From Denitrobaculum sp965225735 (GTDB taxonomy: Bacteria > Pseudomonadota > Alphaproteobacteria > Kiloniellales > Kiloniellaceae): a stretch of DNA of 64,000 nt. Within the stretch, counting starts at the first letter, position 1. Every line of letters starts with the position of its first letter. The DNA lies in NCBI GenBank assembly GCA_965225735.1, contig CBDDBN010000030.1:248001-312000 (forward strand), read 5' to 3'. The notes beneath the pieces were generated by a model, which had not been told where the DNA came from, did not search any database, and saw only the letters and a list, made by a program, of their open reading frames with translations. Shown one piece after another: positions 53,721-62,724 of the stretch. A program made the position numbers and the translations under genes.

Positions 53721-54080
53721 ATGAGCAATCCGTCACTGGTGACGGTGGGTCGCGCTTATGGCGGCTCCGTGGCAGCGCTGGCAATAGCAATGCTCGAATC
53801 CTCAGGGATTCGCGTGTTCCCGCACCCCTGGCACACACTGTCGGTTTCATGGAACTGGGCCCACGCACTTGGTGGGCTAGAATTGCAAGTACCCGCCTCT
53901 CAAGCCCAACAGGCAGCAGCCATTCTCGCCGACTTTCAGGTAACGCGAAGACCGAAAAACAAACTCCTCTTTTTGCTGTTCAGCATTGTTGTCTGGGCCT
54001 GGCTTGCAGTGCCGCCGCCAGCATTCATTTTCTTTGCATCCTTTCGACCGACTTCGACACATGTCGCGGCGGTGGAGTAA
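53721..54080 (+). CDS. DUF2007 domain-containing protein
   Basis: 119 residues. The N-terminal half matches DUF2007 (SVAALAIAMLESSGIRVF; LELQVPASQAQQAAAILADF), described as a putative signal-transducing domain. The C-terminal 40 residues add one or two hydrophobic helices (KLLFLLFSIVVWAWLAVPPP), so it is probably membrane-anchored. AAGGAAG precedes the ATG. It converges on prpF with nine bases between the stops. Confidence 0.75.
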   Translation: MSNPSLVTVGRAYGGSVAALAIAMLESSGIRVFPHPWHTLSVSWNWAHALGGLELQVPASQAQQAAAILADFQVTRRPKNKLLFLLFSIVVWAWLAVPPPAFIFFASFRPTSTHVAAVE

Positions 54081-54089
54081 GATGGCGAC

Positions 54090-55178
54090 CTAGGGCCAAA
54101 CATCCCCGGGGATAGAAACCGACCCTGCGAAGAGCTTACGCGCGGTGCGTAGCAGACCGGCTGACTTCAGTTCGAAGCCGTTCGGCCCGATAGCGTAGTC
54201 GAACACGACGTCGATCCCGCCGGAAGGATGCTCAATCTTAAGCGGAAGCGGCCTTTCATTGGCGATCCGTCCTAAACCCTCTGCGACAGTGCCAGGAGAC
54301 AAGACGCAGGAACCCGTACAAATCGATCCTGTGACCGCAAAGCTCGGATGACACTTCCATGGCATCAGATAGCGCGCCGCAATGGCGCCGTTCTCCCGGG
54401 GTGGCGCTAGCAGGCCGACCTTCGGGACGACGGAATCCGCGACCTTTGAGAAACCCATCATCTCACCCGCCTTGATGCGGATGGGTTCGATGGCGGCGAA
54501 GAGATCTTCCCGGGCGTCGATCTCATCCCGGCTTTCATATCCGGTGATGCCGAAGTCCTCGGCACGCACGATCATCATCGGCATGGCAACATCGATACAA
54601 GTCACTTCCTTGCCGTCGATCACGTCAATCGGGCGTCCGGTGGGAAAGAGCGCACCCGTCTTTGAGCCCACCACATCCATGAAATTCAGGATGACCGGCG
54701 CCGCCGTGCCGGGGACACCATCGATGCGCGCATCCCCCAGGTAATTGACCGTACCGCCCGGCGTTTCAACCTTAGCTTCGATGCGGGAGTCCGTGTTGAC
54801 GTTGCGGATCTTGACTGATGTCACGTCACCAGCCTGATCGACCAATCCCATTTCCAGCGCCGCTGGACCGACGCCGGCAAGGATGTTACCGCAACTCGGC
54901 GAGAAATCGACTTCGGCTTTTTCCGCGTGCACCTGCGCGAAGAAGTAATCCACCTCGGCCCAGTCGTCGTCGGAAGGCGACAGCATCGCGACCTTGCTGG
55001 TGGTCGGCTGACCGCCGCCGATCCCATCGACCTGGAGGGGCGATCCCGCGCCCATGGCCGCGATCAAAACCTTGGCCAGCCGGTCTCGATCTTCCGGCAG
55101 ATACGCCGCGTTGAAGTAGGGCCCGCGGGAGGTTCCGCCGCGCATGAGAATGCAGGGAATGTCGCGTTGTGGGATCAT
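54090..55178 (-). CDS. PrpF-family (DUF453) isomerase: methylaconitate isomerase or 4-oxalomesaconate tautomerase
   Basis: 362 residues. Family motifs: PCILMRGGTSRGPYF, DGIGGGQPTTSKVAML, SPSCGNILAGVGP and KCHPSFAVTGSICTG. Members shift a double bond in tricarboxylic intermediates (PrpF: 2-methylaconitate; GalD: 4-oxalomesaconate). The ATG giving MIPQRDIPC was chosen because the longer frame runs into the transporter gene. It follows the TctAB fusion by 16 bases, so the transported acid is probably the isomerase's substrate or precursor. Confidence 0.9.
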   Translation of the reverse strand: MIPQRDIPCILMRGGTSRGPYFNAAYLPEDRDRLAKVLIAAMGAGSPLQVDGIGGGQPTTSKVAMLSPSDDDWAEVDYFFAQVHAEKAEVDFSPSCGNILAGVGPAALEMGLVDQAGDVTSVKIRNVNTDSRIEAKVETPGGTVNYLGDARIDGVPGTAAPVILNFMDVVGSKTGALFPTGRPIDVIDGKEVTCIDVAMPMMIVRAEDFGITGYESRDEIDAREDLFAAIEPIRIKAGEMMGFSKVADSVVPKVGLLAPPRENGAIAARYLMPWKCHPSFAVTGSICTGSCVLSPGTVAEGLGRIANERPLPLKIEHPSGGIDVVFDYAIGPNGFELKSAGLLRTARKLFAGSVSIPGDVWP

Positions 55179-55194
55179 GATGTCCGACCTCCGC

Positions 55195-57219
55195 TCAGCG
55201 CCCGCCAAAGGGCCAGGGCAATTCGACGAAGCTCTGCAGCAGACCCGGCGGGAAATCGCGGTTGAGCACACCCGCCATGAGCAGCATGAAACCCACGCCA
55301 CCTGCAGTCATGATGGCGATGCTCTGCCAGCTGGCCTGCGCCCGGATGCGGAGGAAGGCAACAAAGAAGAGCACCAGTGCGATCACAAAGCCGAAGAGCG
55401 CTGTCAGCATCAGCAGAGAGACGAACCAGGCCAGCGTCGGCCAAAGTCCGAAAGGCGCGGTGGCGTCCTCCCCCTTCCTTTCGCCGTCAGTGAAGATGGC
55501 ATCGGTTTCGGGTTTGAGGCGCATCTGAAACAGCAAGATCAGCGCCCCGACGAGTGACAGACCCGCAACCGTCGCCGGGAAGACTTTATCGATCAGAACC
55601 CGCACGCCCATGGCGTCGTAAAAGGCAATGGCCAGAAAGGCGGTGACCAGCAGCGCGAAGATCAAGGGTGCCCGCTTCTCGCCCTGCTCTGTTGCCGGCT
55701 CGTCTTTGTGCAGCGCAGAGGATTGGCGCATGCCCAACCAGACCGAGACAACGATCACAGCAATCAGAACCAGACCCACCGGCGTAAAGAGATAGGAAAG
55801 CACGGATTCCATGCCACCTGTCCGGCTTTTCACCATCGCGATCTGCGTGGCCTGATAGGCGTAAACCTCCGCCTGGTCCGCCAGAACAAAACCGATCAGA
55901 AAGGCCGGACGCGACCAGTCGAAGCGGCGCATGAAGATGCCCAGGATACCGATCGCGACCAGCGCGCCGAGATCCCACAGAGTTTGCTTCGACTGAAAGG
56001 CCGCGAAGGAGATCATCATGAAGAGAAAGGGCACGAGAAGCGGGAAGCGGATCGTGGTCAGACGCGCGATTCCACCTGACAGGAATATGCAGAGCCCAGC
56101 CCCGATCACGTTGGCCAGCGCCAGGGACCAGACCACCGTATAGGTGATCGGTAATTCGTTGCTGATCATCTGCGGTCCGGCCTCGTAGCCCAGCAGGATC
56201 ATACCGCCGATGAAGACGGCCATGGAGCCGGAACCTGGAATGCCGAAAAGCAGCGTTGGCACCAAACCGCCGCCTTCTTTCGCATTGTTAGAAGATTCCG
56301 GGCCGATAACGCCCCGGATTTCGCCGTTGCCGAAGCGGCTGCGATCCTTCGTGGTCTGAACCGTGTGGCCGTAAGCGATCCAATCCACGACCGAGCCGCC
56401 GAGACCGGGAATCACGCCGACGACAACACCGATCCCGGCGCAGCGCAGGGATAGCCACTTATTCCGCCACCAGTCGGCGATTCCATCGCCCCAACCGGCA
56501 CCCAAACGTGCTTCCTTGGCGATGGCGCGATCCTGACGCAACAGGGAGACGATTTCGGGAACCGCGAAGATGCCCAAACCGATCACCACCAGGCTGAAGC
56601 CGTCCTGCAGGTACCAGGAACCAAAATCCAGGCGCGCAGAACCCTGCGCCGGGGCCTCGCCGATAGCTCCCACTGTCATGCCGAGGCCAACAGCAACCAG
56701 CCCCTTGAGCAGGCTGCGGCCGGCAAGCACGCCAACCATGGAAAAGCCGAGAACAGTCAGCAGCAGCAGTTCGGGTACACCGAATGCCAACACCAAAGGC
56801 CGGGCGATCAGAATGAAAAAGGTCAGAACCACCGCGCCGAAAATGCCGCCGAAAAGCGACGAAATGAAAGCCGCAGCAAGCGCACGAGCAGCCTCACCCC
56901 GTTTGGAGAGCGGGAACCCATCCAGCACCGTTGCCTGGGAAGCAGAAGATCCCGGAATTCCAAGCAGAACAGACGCAAAGGTATCCGAGGTCGGAATAAC
57001 AGCCACCAGCCCGACCATAAGCGACAGGCCAGAGACCGGATCCATGCCGTAGACGAAGGGCAGCACCAGCGAGAGACCGGCGATCCCGCCAAGCCCAGGG
57101 AACACACCCACACAGAGGCCGAGCAGAACCCCGCCTGCGAGATATCCAAGTGCGTTGGGTGTCAGGATGAGCGAAAAGGCTTCGCCCAATGCCGGCAAGG
57201 CAATCGAGAGCAAATCCAT
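55195..57219 (-). CDS. Tripartite tricarboxylate transporter TctA-TctB fusion permease
   Basis: 674 residues. Residues 1 to about 500 are a complete TctA (LGVFPGLGG-type GVFPGLGGIAGLSLVLPFVY; IPGSSASQATVLDGFPLSKR). After a short charged linker (KDEPATEQGEKR) comes a TctB-like four-helix module (APLIFALLVTAFLAIAFYDA) that is normally a separate protein. TTT permeases import citrate-like acids by ion symport with the TctC binding protein. Gene order is tctC, tctA-B, prpF; a terminator lies between tctC and this gene. Confidence 0.9.
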   Translation of the reverse strand: MDLLSIALPALGEAFSLILTPNALGYLAGGVLLGLCVGVFPGLGGIAGLSLVLPFVYGMDPVSGLSLMVGLVAVIPTSDTFASVLLGIPGSSASQATVLDGFPLSKRGEAARALAAAFISSLFGGIFGAVVLTFFILIARPLVLAFGVPELLLLTVLGFSMVGVLAGRSLLKGLVAVGLGMTVGAIGEAPAQGSARLDFGSWYLQDGFSLVVIGLGIFAVPEIVSLLRQDRAIAKEARLGAGWGDGIADWWRNKWLSLRCAGIGVVVGVIPGLGGSVVDWIAYGHTVQTTKDRSRFGNGEIRGVIGPESSNNAKEGGGLVPTLLFGIPGSGSMAVFIGGMILLGYEAGPQMISNELPITYTVVWSLALANVIGAGLCIFLSGGIARLTTIRFPLLVPFLFMMISFAAFQSKQTLWDLGALVAIGILGIFMRRFDWSRPAFLIGFVLADQAEVYAYQATQIAMVKSRTGGMESVLSYLFTPVGLVLIAVIVVSVWLGMRQSSALHKDEPATEQGEKRAPLIFALLVTAFLAIAFYDAMGVRVLIDKVFPATVAGLSLVGALILLFQMRLKPETDAIFTDGERKGEDATAPFGLWPTLAWFVSLLMLTALFGFVIALVLFFVAFLRIRAQASWQSIAIMTAGGVGFMLLMAGVLNRDFPPGLLQSFVELPWPFGGR

Positions 57220-57324
57220 GATGAGTCTTTCGCTTAGCTGCGAGGGCTCGACAGCAATGTATCGAGGCTCGACCGGCCTGCGCCTGCTTTCCTCAGGCGG
57301 CGCCTGCGGGCCTCAGAGACGAAG

Positions 57325-57361
57325 AAAAAAGGGTGCGCCAGACGTGCCCCCCGGCGCACCC
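57325..57361 (-). terminator. Intrinsic terminator after tctC
   Basis: On the minus strand GGGTGCGCC/GGCGCACCC (9 bp) around a 13-base loop is followed by six T. It starts seven bases past the tctC stop. Partial readthrough would explain lower expression of the permease than of the binding protein. Confidence 0.85.
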
Positions 57362-57367
57362 CAGGCC

Positions 57368-58459
57368 TCAGAGCTCTACGCCGTAGCGCTCTTTGAGCCA
57401 GTTCTTGATCCAGTCTTTGGCCGAATCTTTCACGACCGTGCCCTGTACGAGCTTCGCCTTGGCAGCGTCGCCGACAGACTGCGGATAGACGCCCAGGCGC
57501 TTTTTAGAGATATCCGCAAAGTCGGGGCGTTCAATGACTGTTTTGAAGGCCGCCGAGTAGGTGTCGACCACGTCCTGATCCGTGCCCTTGGGCAGAAACA
57601 CCATTTTTTGTGCCGGGAAACCGGCCACAAAAAAGGCCTTCCAAGCCTCCCAGGCATCGCCCGAAGGTGCTTCGCCCTTCACCTGCGTATAGACTTCCTT
57701 GAAGGTCGGGATATCGGGGAAGGTCGGATCGCGGACGACATTTCCGTCAGCATCCAGCGCGCCCCAGGTCATGATCGGCACGGCTTTACCTTCCTCAACC
57801 AGCGGCGTGACCTTGGACAGAAAGGCTGAGGAGGTCTGGTAATCGATGTTGACCTCGCCCCGCTCGAACATCAGGCGGCCTGCGCCACGCCCTTTGATGC
57901 CGAAAACAGGCTCGACCTTCATGCCCAGCATTTCCCAGGCCAAGAGAGGCACCAGGTCCAAACGCGTTGCACCCTGAGAGCCATAGATGAAATCGACGTT
58001 CGAAATGACGTCTTTCGGGTCTTTTTCCCATCGCGCCGCCAGATCTGCCGGCAGATAGGCAACACCGCCTGTCGCCGTGGCAAGGACCACGTTCCAATCG
58101 GCATATTCATAGCGCACGCGCGGATCGCCCAGCAGGTAAGGGAACTGGGTCGAGCCAGAGGTACCGAAGATCGTCAGACCATCGGATTTCGCGCGCTCTG
58201 CAAACCAATTCGCACCCTTTGTAGAGCCCGCACCCGGCATATTCTTCACAACAATGCTTGGATTGCCCGGCAGAGCCTCGGCCAACAGCGGCGCGTAAAA
58301 ACGAGCCCATTTGTCGGATCCACCGCCTTCTTTAAAGGGGATGACCCACTCGACTGTCTTACCGGAGAAATCCGCCGCGAGGGCAGAGCCGGCTAAAAGA
58401 CTGGCGGCCGCAACGCCCGCAAGCGTCTTGGCTACAGAACTAAGGAAACGTCCTGACAT
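57368..58459 (-). CDS. Tripartite tricarboxylate transporter substrate-binding protein (TctC/Bug family)
   Basis: 363 residues. Signal peptide cleaved near SALAA/DFSGK. Mature part: VEWVIPFKEGGGSDKWARFY, typical of Bug-family loops that bind carboxylates, with MPGAGSTKGANWFA and FGTSGSTQFPYLLGD. It delivers the acid to the TctAB permease. It is divergent from the tctDE-type two-component genes across 226 bases that should hold both promoters. Confidence 0.9.
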   Translation of the reverse strand: MSGRFLSSVAKTLAGVAAASLLAGSALAADFSGKTVEWVIPFKEGGGSDKWARFYAPLLAEALPGNPSIVVKNMPGAGSTKGANWFAERAKSDGLTIFGTSGSTQFPYLLGDPRVRYEYADWNVVLATATGGVAYLPADLAARWEKDPKDVISNVDFIYGSQGATRLDLVPLLAWEMLGMKVEPVFGIKGRGAGRLMFERGEVNIDYQTSSAFLSKVTPLVEEGKAVPIMTWGALDADGNVVRDPTFPDIPTFKEVYTQVKGEAPSGDAWEAWKAFFVAGFPAQKMVFLPKGTDQDVVDTYSAAFKTVIERPDFADISKKRLGVYPQSVGDAAKAKLVQGTVVKDSAKDWIKNWLKERYGVEL

Positions 58460-58685
58460 CTTTTCCTCCCAATATGTCTTTCTTCGACAGGTGCCGGAAT
58501 CTCAAGATCCAGGCCCCGCCGGCTTATTTTTTTGGCACCCCGCATTAGCTGAGCTCTTCCACACAGCGGCAAGGTTGCACATACTATGAATAGCGTCGGA
58601 ACCTTTCACCAACCTATCAAGCGCTGAAAGGGTTCGAAAAAGGCCTAACAAAAGGGCCTAGCGCGGGAATTTTGGGGAGAATGCC

Positions 58686-59354
58686 TTGCGGATCGCGGTC
58701 ATCGAAGACAATGCGGCCCTCGCCAAGGCCATTGCGACGTCCCTGACGGACGAAGGCCATGGCGTGGATGTGATTGGAAACGGCGACGAGGCCGCTCTTT
58801 TTGTAACCCAGGAACAAATCGACCTGATCATTCTCGACATCAACCTGCCAGAAAAGAGCGGCCTGGAGGTCCTGAGCGATCTGCGGGCGACGGGATCCGC
58901 CACGCCGGTGATCCTGTTAACAGCCCGTTCAGACACCAAGGATCGCGTGGCAGGTCTGGATCGGGGCGCAGACGATTATCTCGTCAAACCCTTCGACATG
59001 GCAGAGCTATTGGCACGCGTCCGCGCTCTTCTTCGGCGCAGTTCGCTCGATCAGACCTTCGAGACGAAGATCGGCGACTTGGTTTTCGACCAGGTTGGGC
59101 GGCGCGTTTATCGAGGCGGCGATCCGCTGGATCTTCCCAGACGGGAATTCGCTCTGCTGGAACTCTTTGCCGGACGTCTGGGCCAGGTTATCTCCAAGGA
59201 ACAGATCCTGGATCATCTCTATGGCGCGGGATCGGATTCCGACGCCGCGGCGGCAGAGCTCTACGTGCATCGCCTGCGCAAGCGCCTGACGGATTGCGGA
59301 CTGACCATCAAGACCTTTCGTGGGCTGGGTTACTGCATGGAAGAAAAGGCATGA
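58686..59354 (+). CDS. tctD: OmpR-family response regulator (TctD-like)
   Basis: 222 residues: receiver with D51 as phosphoacceptor (LIILDINLPEKSG) and KPFDMAELL; OmpR winged helix (DLPRREFALLELFAGRLGQV; AELYVHRLRKRL). The start is a TTG with GGGGAG upstream. Four-base overlap with the kinase gene. Being divergent from tctC, it most likely activates the tricarboxylate transporter, as TctD does elsewhere. Confidence 0.92.
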   Translation: MRIAVIEDNAALAKAIATSLTDEGHGVDVIGNGDEAALFVTQEQIDLIILDINLPEKSGLEVLSDLRATGSATPVILLTARSDTKDRVAGLDRGADDYLVKPFDMAELLARVRALLRRSSLDQTFETKIGDLVFDQVGRRVYRGGDPLDLPRREFALLELFAGRLGQVISKEQILDHLYGAGSDSDAAAAELYVHRLRKRLTDCGLTIKTFRGLGYCMEEKA

Positions 59355-60736
59355 AGCGCGTTCACAGCATACGCACACGCCTGCTGCTGCTCCTGCTGAT
59401 TCCCTTAAGTCTGATCGCCGTCATCGAAGCTCTGGAAACCTTTCTAACCTCACGCAAGACGGCGGACGAACTCTACGACAAGACCCTGCTGGCGGTGATG
59501 TTCACCGTATCGGAAAACGTCCTGGCCTCGAATGGCGACCTGCTGTCCGAAAACGTTCTGGAGGTACTCACAGAGAATCTGGGCGATCAATTCTTCTATC
59601 ACGTAGCAGGCCCGGACAATGTCTTCGTTACCGGCTATACCGGCTATCCGCCGCCTCCGCCAGGCACCGAGCTGGAGGGCGGTATCCCGCTGTTTTACGA
59701 CGGCCATTACAAGGGTCGGCCAGTCCGCGTGGTGACGATCCGCCAGCTTATCTCGGAGCGTAACCTGAACGGCTGGATCACTGTCACTGCCTGGCAGAGC
59801 ATCAATTCTCGCGAGGCTTTGTCCTTTCGTCTCTTCGGCCAATCCCTTCTGCGCCTGGGTCTACTGGTGGCAAGCGCTGGCCTGATTGTCTGGTTTGCGG
59901 TGCGCATAGGCCTTAAACCTTTGCAAAATCTCCAAAATGCCGTGGAAAAGCGCTCGTCGTCCGATCTCTCACCGATCCGCCGCTCCGTTCCCGTCGAGGT
60001 TCAGAGCCTGGTGCAATCGATGAATGCTTTATTCCGGAAGGTTCAGCAGTCGATCGATCTGCGCGAACGCTTCATCGCCGATGCAGCGCATCAGTTGCGC
60101 AATCCGATCGCCGGCCTTAAGGCCCAGGCGGAAGTGGCGGCCAACGCAAAAACGCCGGAGGACATGCAAGAGCGCATTGGCGACATCGTCACGGCGAGCG
60201 ATCGTATGGGCCGGCTGGTCAATCAACTTCTAACCAGTGCTAAAATCCATTCCGCGCAGAGTGGCGCGGAGAGCCAAGAGCCCTTCGACCTGGTCGAAGC
60301 CACACGCGAGGTTGCGCGCCGTTTCGTGCCGAAAGCCATGAAACGAAATCAGTCCCTGGAATTTCTGGCCGGCGGAGAGCCTGTCCTGGTGACTGCGAAC
60401 CGGACGCTGATCGAGGAGGCCATCTCGAATCTGATCGACAACGCGCTTGCGCACAATCCCGCCAAGACGCAAGTGACGGTCGACGTGTCAGCGCAAGAAG
60501 AAACCGCCGTGGCCTCCGTTGAGGACAACGGAATCGGAATCGCCGAAGCGGATATCGACAAAGTGCTCGAACCCTTCGTCAACGGCGCCGCGGCAACCTC
60601 CGGCAGCGGTCTCGGCCTTGCGATCGCTCGCGACGTGATGCAGCAGCATGGCGGCGAAATTCAACTCGCCCCCTCTCGCAAAGGCCAGGGGCTGCGAAGC
60701 GAGATCCTGCTCCGTCGGACCGAAGCTGCGGCTTAA
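59351..60736 (+). CDS. tctE: Sensor histidine kinase (TctE-like)
   Basis: 461 residues. First membrane helix at about 10-30 (LLLLLLIPLSLIAVIEALET), a TctE-type extracytoplasmic domain, second helix near 165-185, HAMP-like linker, DHp box with phospho-histidine in ADAAHQLRNPIAGLK (Q-L-R instead of the common E-L-R, as in TctE), then ATPase boxes (LIDNALAHNP, DNGIGI, GSGLGLAIARDV). Start at the ATG inside the tctD stop. Its end overlaps the converging prpE by four bases; GGCTT/AAGCC spans both stops. Confidence 0.92.
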   Translation: MKRVHSIRTRLLLLLLIPLSLIAVIEALETFLTSRKTADELYDKTLLAVMFTVSENVLASNGDLLSENVLEVLTENLGDQFFYHVAGPDNVFVTGYTGYPPPPPGTELEGGIPLFYDGHYKGRPVRVVTIRQLISERNLNGWITVTAWQSINSREALSFRLFGQSLLRLGLLVASAGLIVWFAVRIGLKPLQNLQNAVEKRSSSDLSPIRRSVPVEVQSLVQSMNALFRKVQQSIDLRERFIADAAHQLRNPIAGLKAQAEVAANAKTPEDMQERIGDIVTASDRMGRLVNQLLTSAKIHSAQSGAESQEPFDLVEATREVARRFVPKAMKRNQSLEFLAGGEPVLVTANRTLIEEAISNLIDNALAHNPAKTQVTVDVSAQEETAVASVEDNGIGIAEADIDKVLEPFVNGAAATSGSGLGLAIARDVMQQHGGEIQLAPSRKGQGLRSEILLRRTEAAA

Positions 60737-62658
60737 GAAGCCCCGAAACTGCCGATTCCACGACCCTGAAGGGTTTCGGCGATCTCGGTCAGAATGGCCG
60801 GGTCGTCAATGGTCGCGGGCATCTTCCACTCGGCACCGTCGGCGATCTTCTGCATGGTGCCACGCAGGATCTTGCCGGACCGGGTCTTTGGCAATCGGTT
60901 GACACAAACCGCAAGCTTGAAGGCCGCGACCGGCCCGATCACGTCACGCACGCGCTGCACGACTTCCTTCTCGATCTCCTCGGAGGTGCGCTGCACATCG
61001 GCGTTGAGGATAATGAAGCCGACCGGGATCTGCCCCTTCAAGCTGTCCTCGATGCCAATAACGGCGCATTCGGCAACACTCGGGTGGCCCGCGATGGCTT
61101 CCTCGATGGCGCCAGTGGACAGCCGGTGTCCGGCGACGTTAATGATGTCGTCGGTACGCGACATGATGAAGAGATAGCCATCCGCGTCCATCATCCCGGC
61201 ATCGGCGGTCTTGTAGTAACCGGGGAACTCGCTCAGGTAAGCTTCCTTGAAACGCTCGTCTGCATTCCAGAGCGTCGGCAGGCAAGACGGCGGCAACGGC
61301 AGCTTGACCACAATGTTGCCGAGGTTCCCGGCACCCACCGGATGGCCTTCGTCATCCAGCACCTGCACGTCGTAGCCGGGCATGGGTACGGTCGGCGACC
61401 CGATCTTCACCGGCAAAGCCCCCAGACCGAGCGGATTGCCGACGATGGCCCAGCCTGTCTCCGTCTGCCACCAGTGATCGATCACTGGAACACCCAGTTT
61501 GTCCTGGGCCCATTCGATCGTGTCGGGATCAGCCCGCTCACCGGCAAGGAATAACGACCGAAAGCTGGAAAGATCATAGTTGCCGATCAGGCTGCCGGAG
61601 GGATCTTCCTTCTTGATGGCGCGGAAAGCCGTCGGCGCGGTGAAGAGCGAAGCAACCTTGTGGTCCTGGATCACCCGCCAGAAAGTCCCGGCATCCGGCG
61701 TACCCACGGGCTTTCCTTCGAAGAGGATCGAGGTGCAACCTTTGAGCAACGGCGCATAAACGATGTAGGAATGGCCGACCACCCAGCCCACATCCGACGC
61801 AGCCCAGAAGACCTCTCCGGCCTCTACGCCATATAGCGCCTTCATCGTCCAGTTGAGGGCAACCATATGGCCGCCATGATCGCGTACAACGCCCTTGGGT
61901 TGGCCTGTCGTACCGGAGGTGTAGAGGATATAGAGCGGATCAGTCGCCGCGACCGGCACACAGTCAACTTTGGTGCCGGCCTCCTTCTGCGCGCCGACGG
62001 CCGCCGCGTAGTCGAGATCTCGGCCTTCGATCATATCGCAGGTGAGCTGTTCGCGCTGTAGGACAACGCAGGTCGTGGGTCTTTGTTCGACCAACTCGAT
62101 CGCAGCATCGAGAAGCGGTTTATAGGCGACGGTGCGCCCCGGCTCCAGGCCGCAGGAAGCTGAGATAATGGCCTTGGGTGTGCAATCCTCGATCCGGGTC
62201 GCCAGTTCATTGGCCGCAAAGCCACCGAAGACGACGGAGTGAATGGCCCCCAGACGCGCACTCGCCAGCATCGCAACCGCAGCTTCCGGGATCATCGGCA
62301 TGTAGATGATGACCCGGTCGCCCTTTCCGACCCCTCGCTCCCGCAAGACGGCCGCCAAAGCTTCCACTTCGCGCAGGAGCTCTGCATAGGTCAAGGTCCG
62401 CTGCTCGCCTGTCATAGCGCTGTCGTAGATAAAAGCGGCCTGATCGGCCCGGCCGCCCGCAACATGCCGGTCGACGGCATTAAAGCAGGTATTGCAAGAC
62501 GCACCGGCAAACCAGCGGCCGTAAACGCCCGCCTCGGGGTCGAAGACTTTTTCCCAGGGTTCGAACCAGTCCAGCTCTTGCGCGCAAGCTTCCCAAAAGG
62601 CTTCCGGGTCCGACTGCCAGCGCGCATAGGTATCCTGGTATTGCGATCCGCTTGTCAT
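60733..62658 (-). CDS. prpE: Propionyl-CoA synthetase (acyl-CoA synthetase, PrpE-like)
   Basis: 641 residues, acetyl/propionyl-CoA synthetase family. AMP-binding motif YILYTSGTTGQPKGVVRD, WWQTETGW, and the C-terminal catalytic lysine in RSGKILRGTMQKIA. Sequence features such as FNAVDRHVAGGRADQAAFIY fit PrpE better than Acs. It activates propionate (or acetate) to the CoA thioester. It lies 66 bases after the methylmalonyl-CoA mutase gene on the same strand, so propionate could feed the propionyl-CoA to succinyl-CoA route. Confidence 0.9.
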   Translation of the reverse strand: MTSGSQYQDTYARWQSDPEAFWEACAQELDWFEPWEKVFDPEAGVYGRWFAGASCNTCFNAVDRHVAGGRADQAAFIYDSAMTGEQRTLTYAELLREVEALAAVLRERGVGKGDRVIIYMPMIPEAAVAMLASARLGAIHSVVFGGFAANELATRIEDCTPKAIISASCGLEPGRTVAYKPLLDAAIELVEQRPTTCVVLQREQLTCDMIEGRDLDYAAAVGAQKEAGTKVDCVPVAATDPLYILYTSGTTGQPKGVVRDHGGHMVALNWTMKALYGVEAGEVFWAASDVGWVVGHSYIVYAPLLKGCTSILFEGKPVGTPDAGTFWRVIQDHKVASLFTAPTAFRAIKKEDPSGSLIGNYDLSSFRSLFLAGERADPDTIEWAQDKLGVPVIDHWWQTETGWAIVGNPLGLGALPVKIGSPTVPMPGYDVQVLDDEGHPVGAGNLGNIVVKLPLPPSCLPTLWNADERFKEAYLSEFPGYYKTADAGMMDADGYLFIMSRTDDIINVAGHRLSTGAIEEAIAGHPSVAECAVIGIEDSLKGQIPVGFIILNADVQRTSEEIEKEVVQRVRDVIGPVAAFKLAVCVNRLPKTRSGKILRGTMQKIADGAEWKMPATIDDPAILTEIAETLQGRGIGSFGAS

Positions 62659-62724
62659 GTCCTACTCCCTAAACTTGGCTTTATTGCTTTCACCTGCGAT
62701 CAGAATAGCGGCGCGCTCGTTAGA

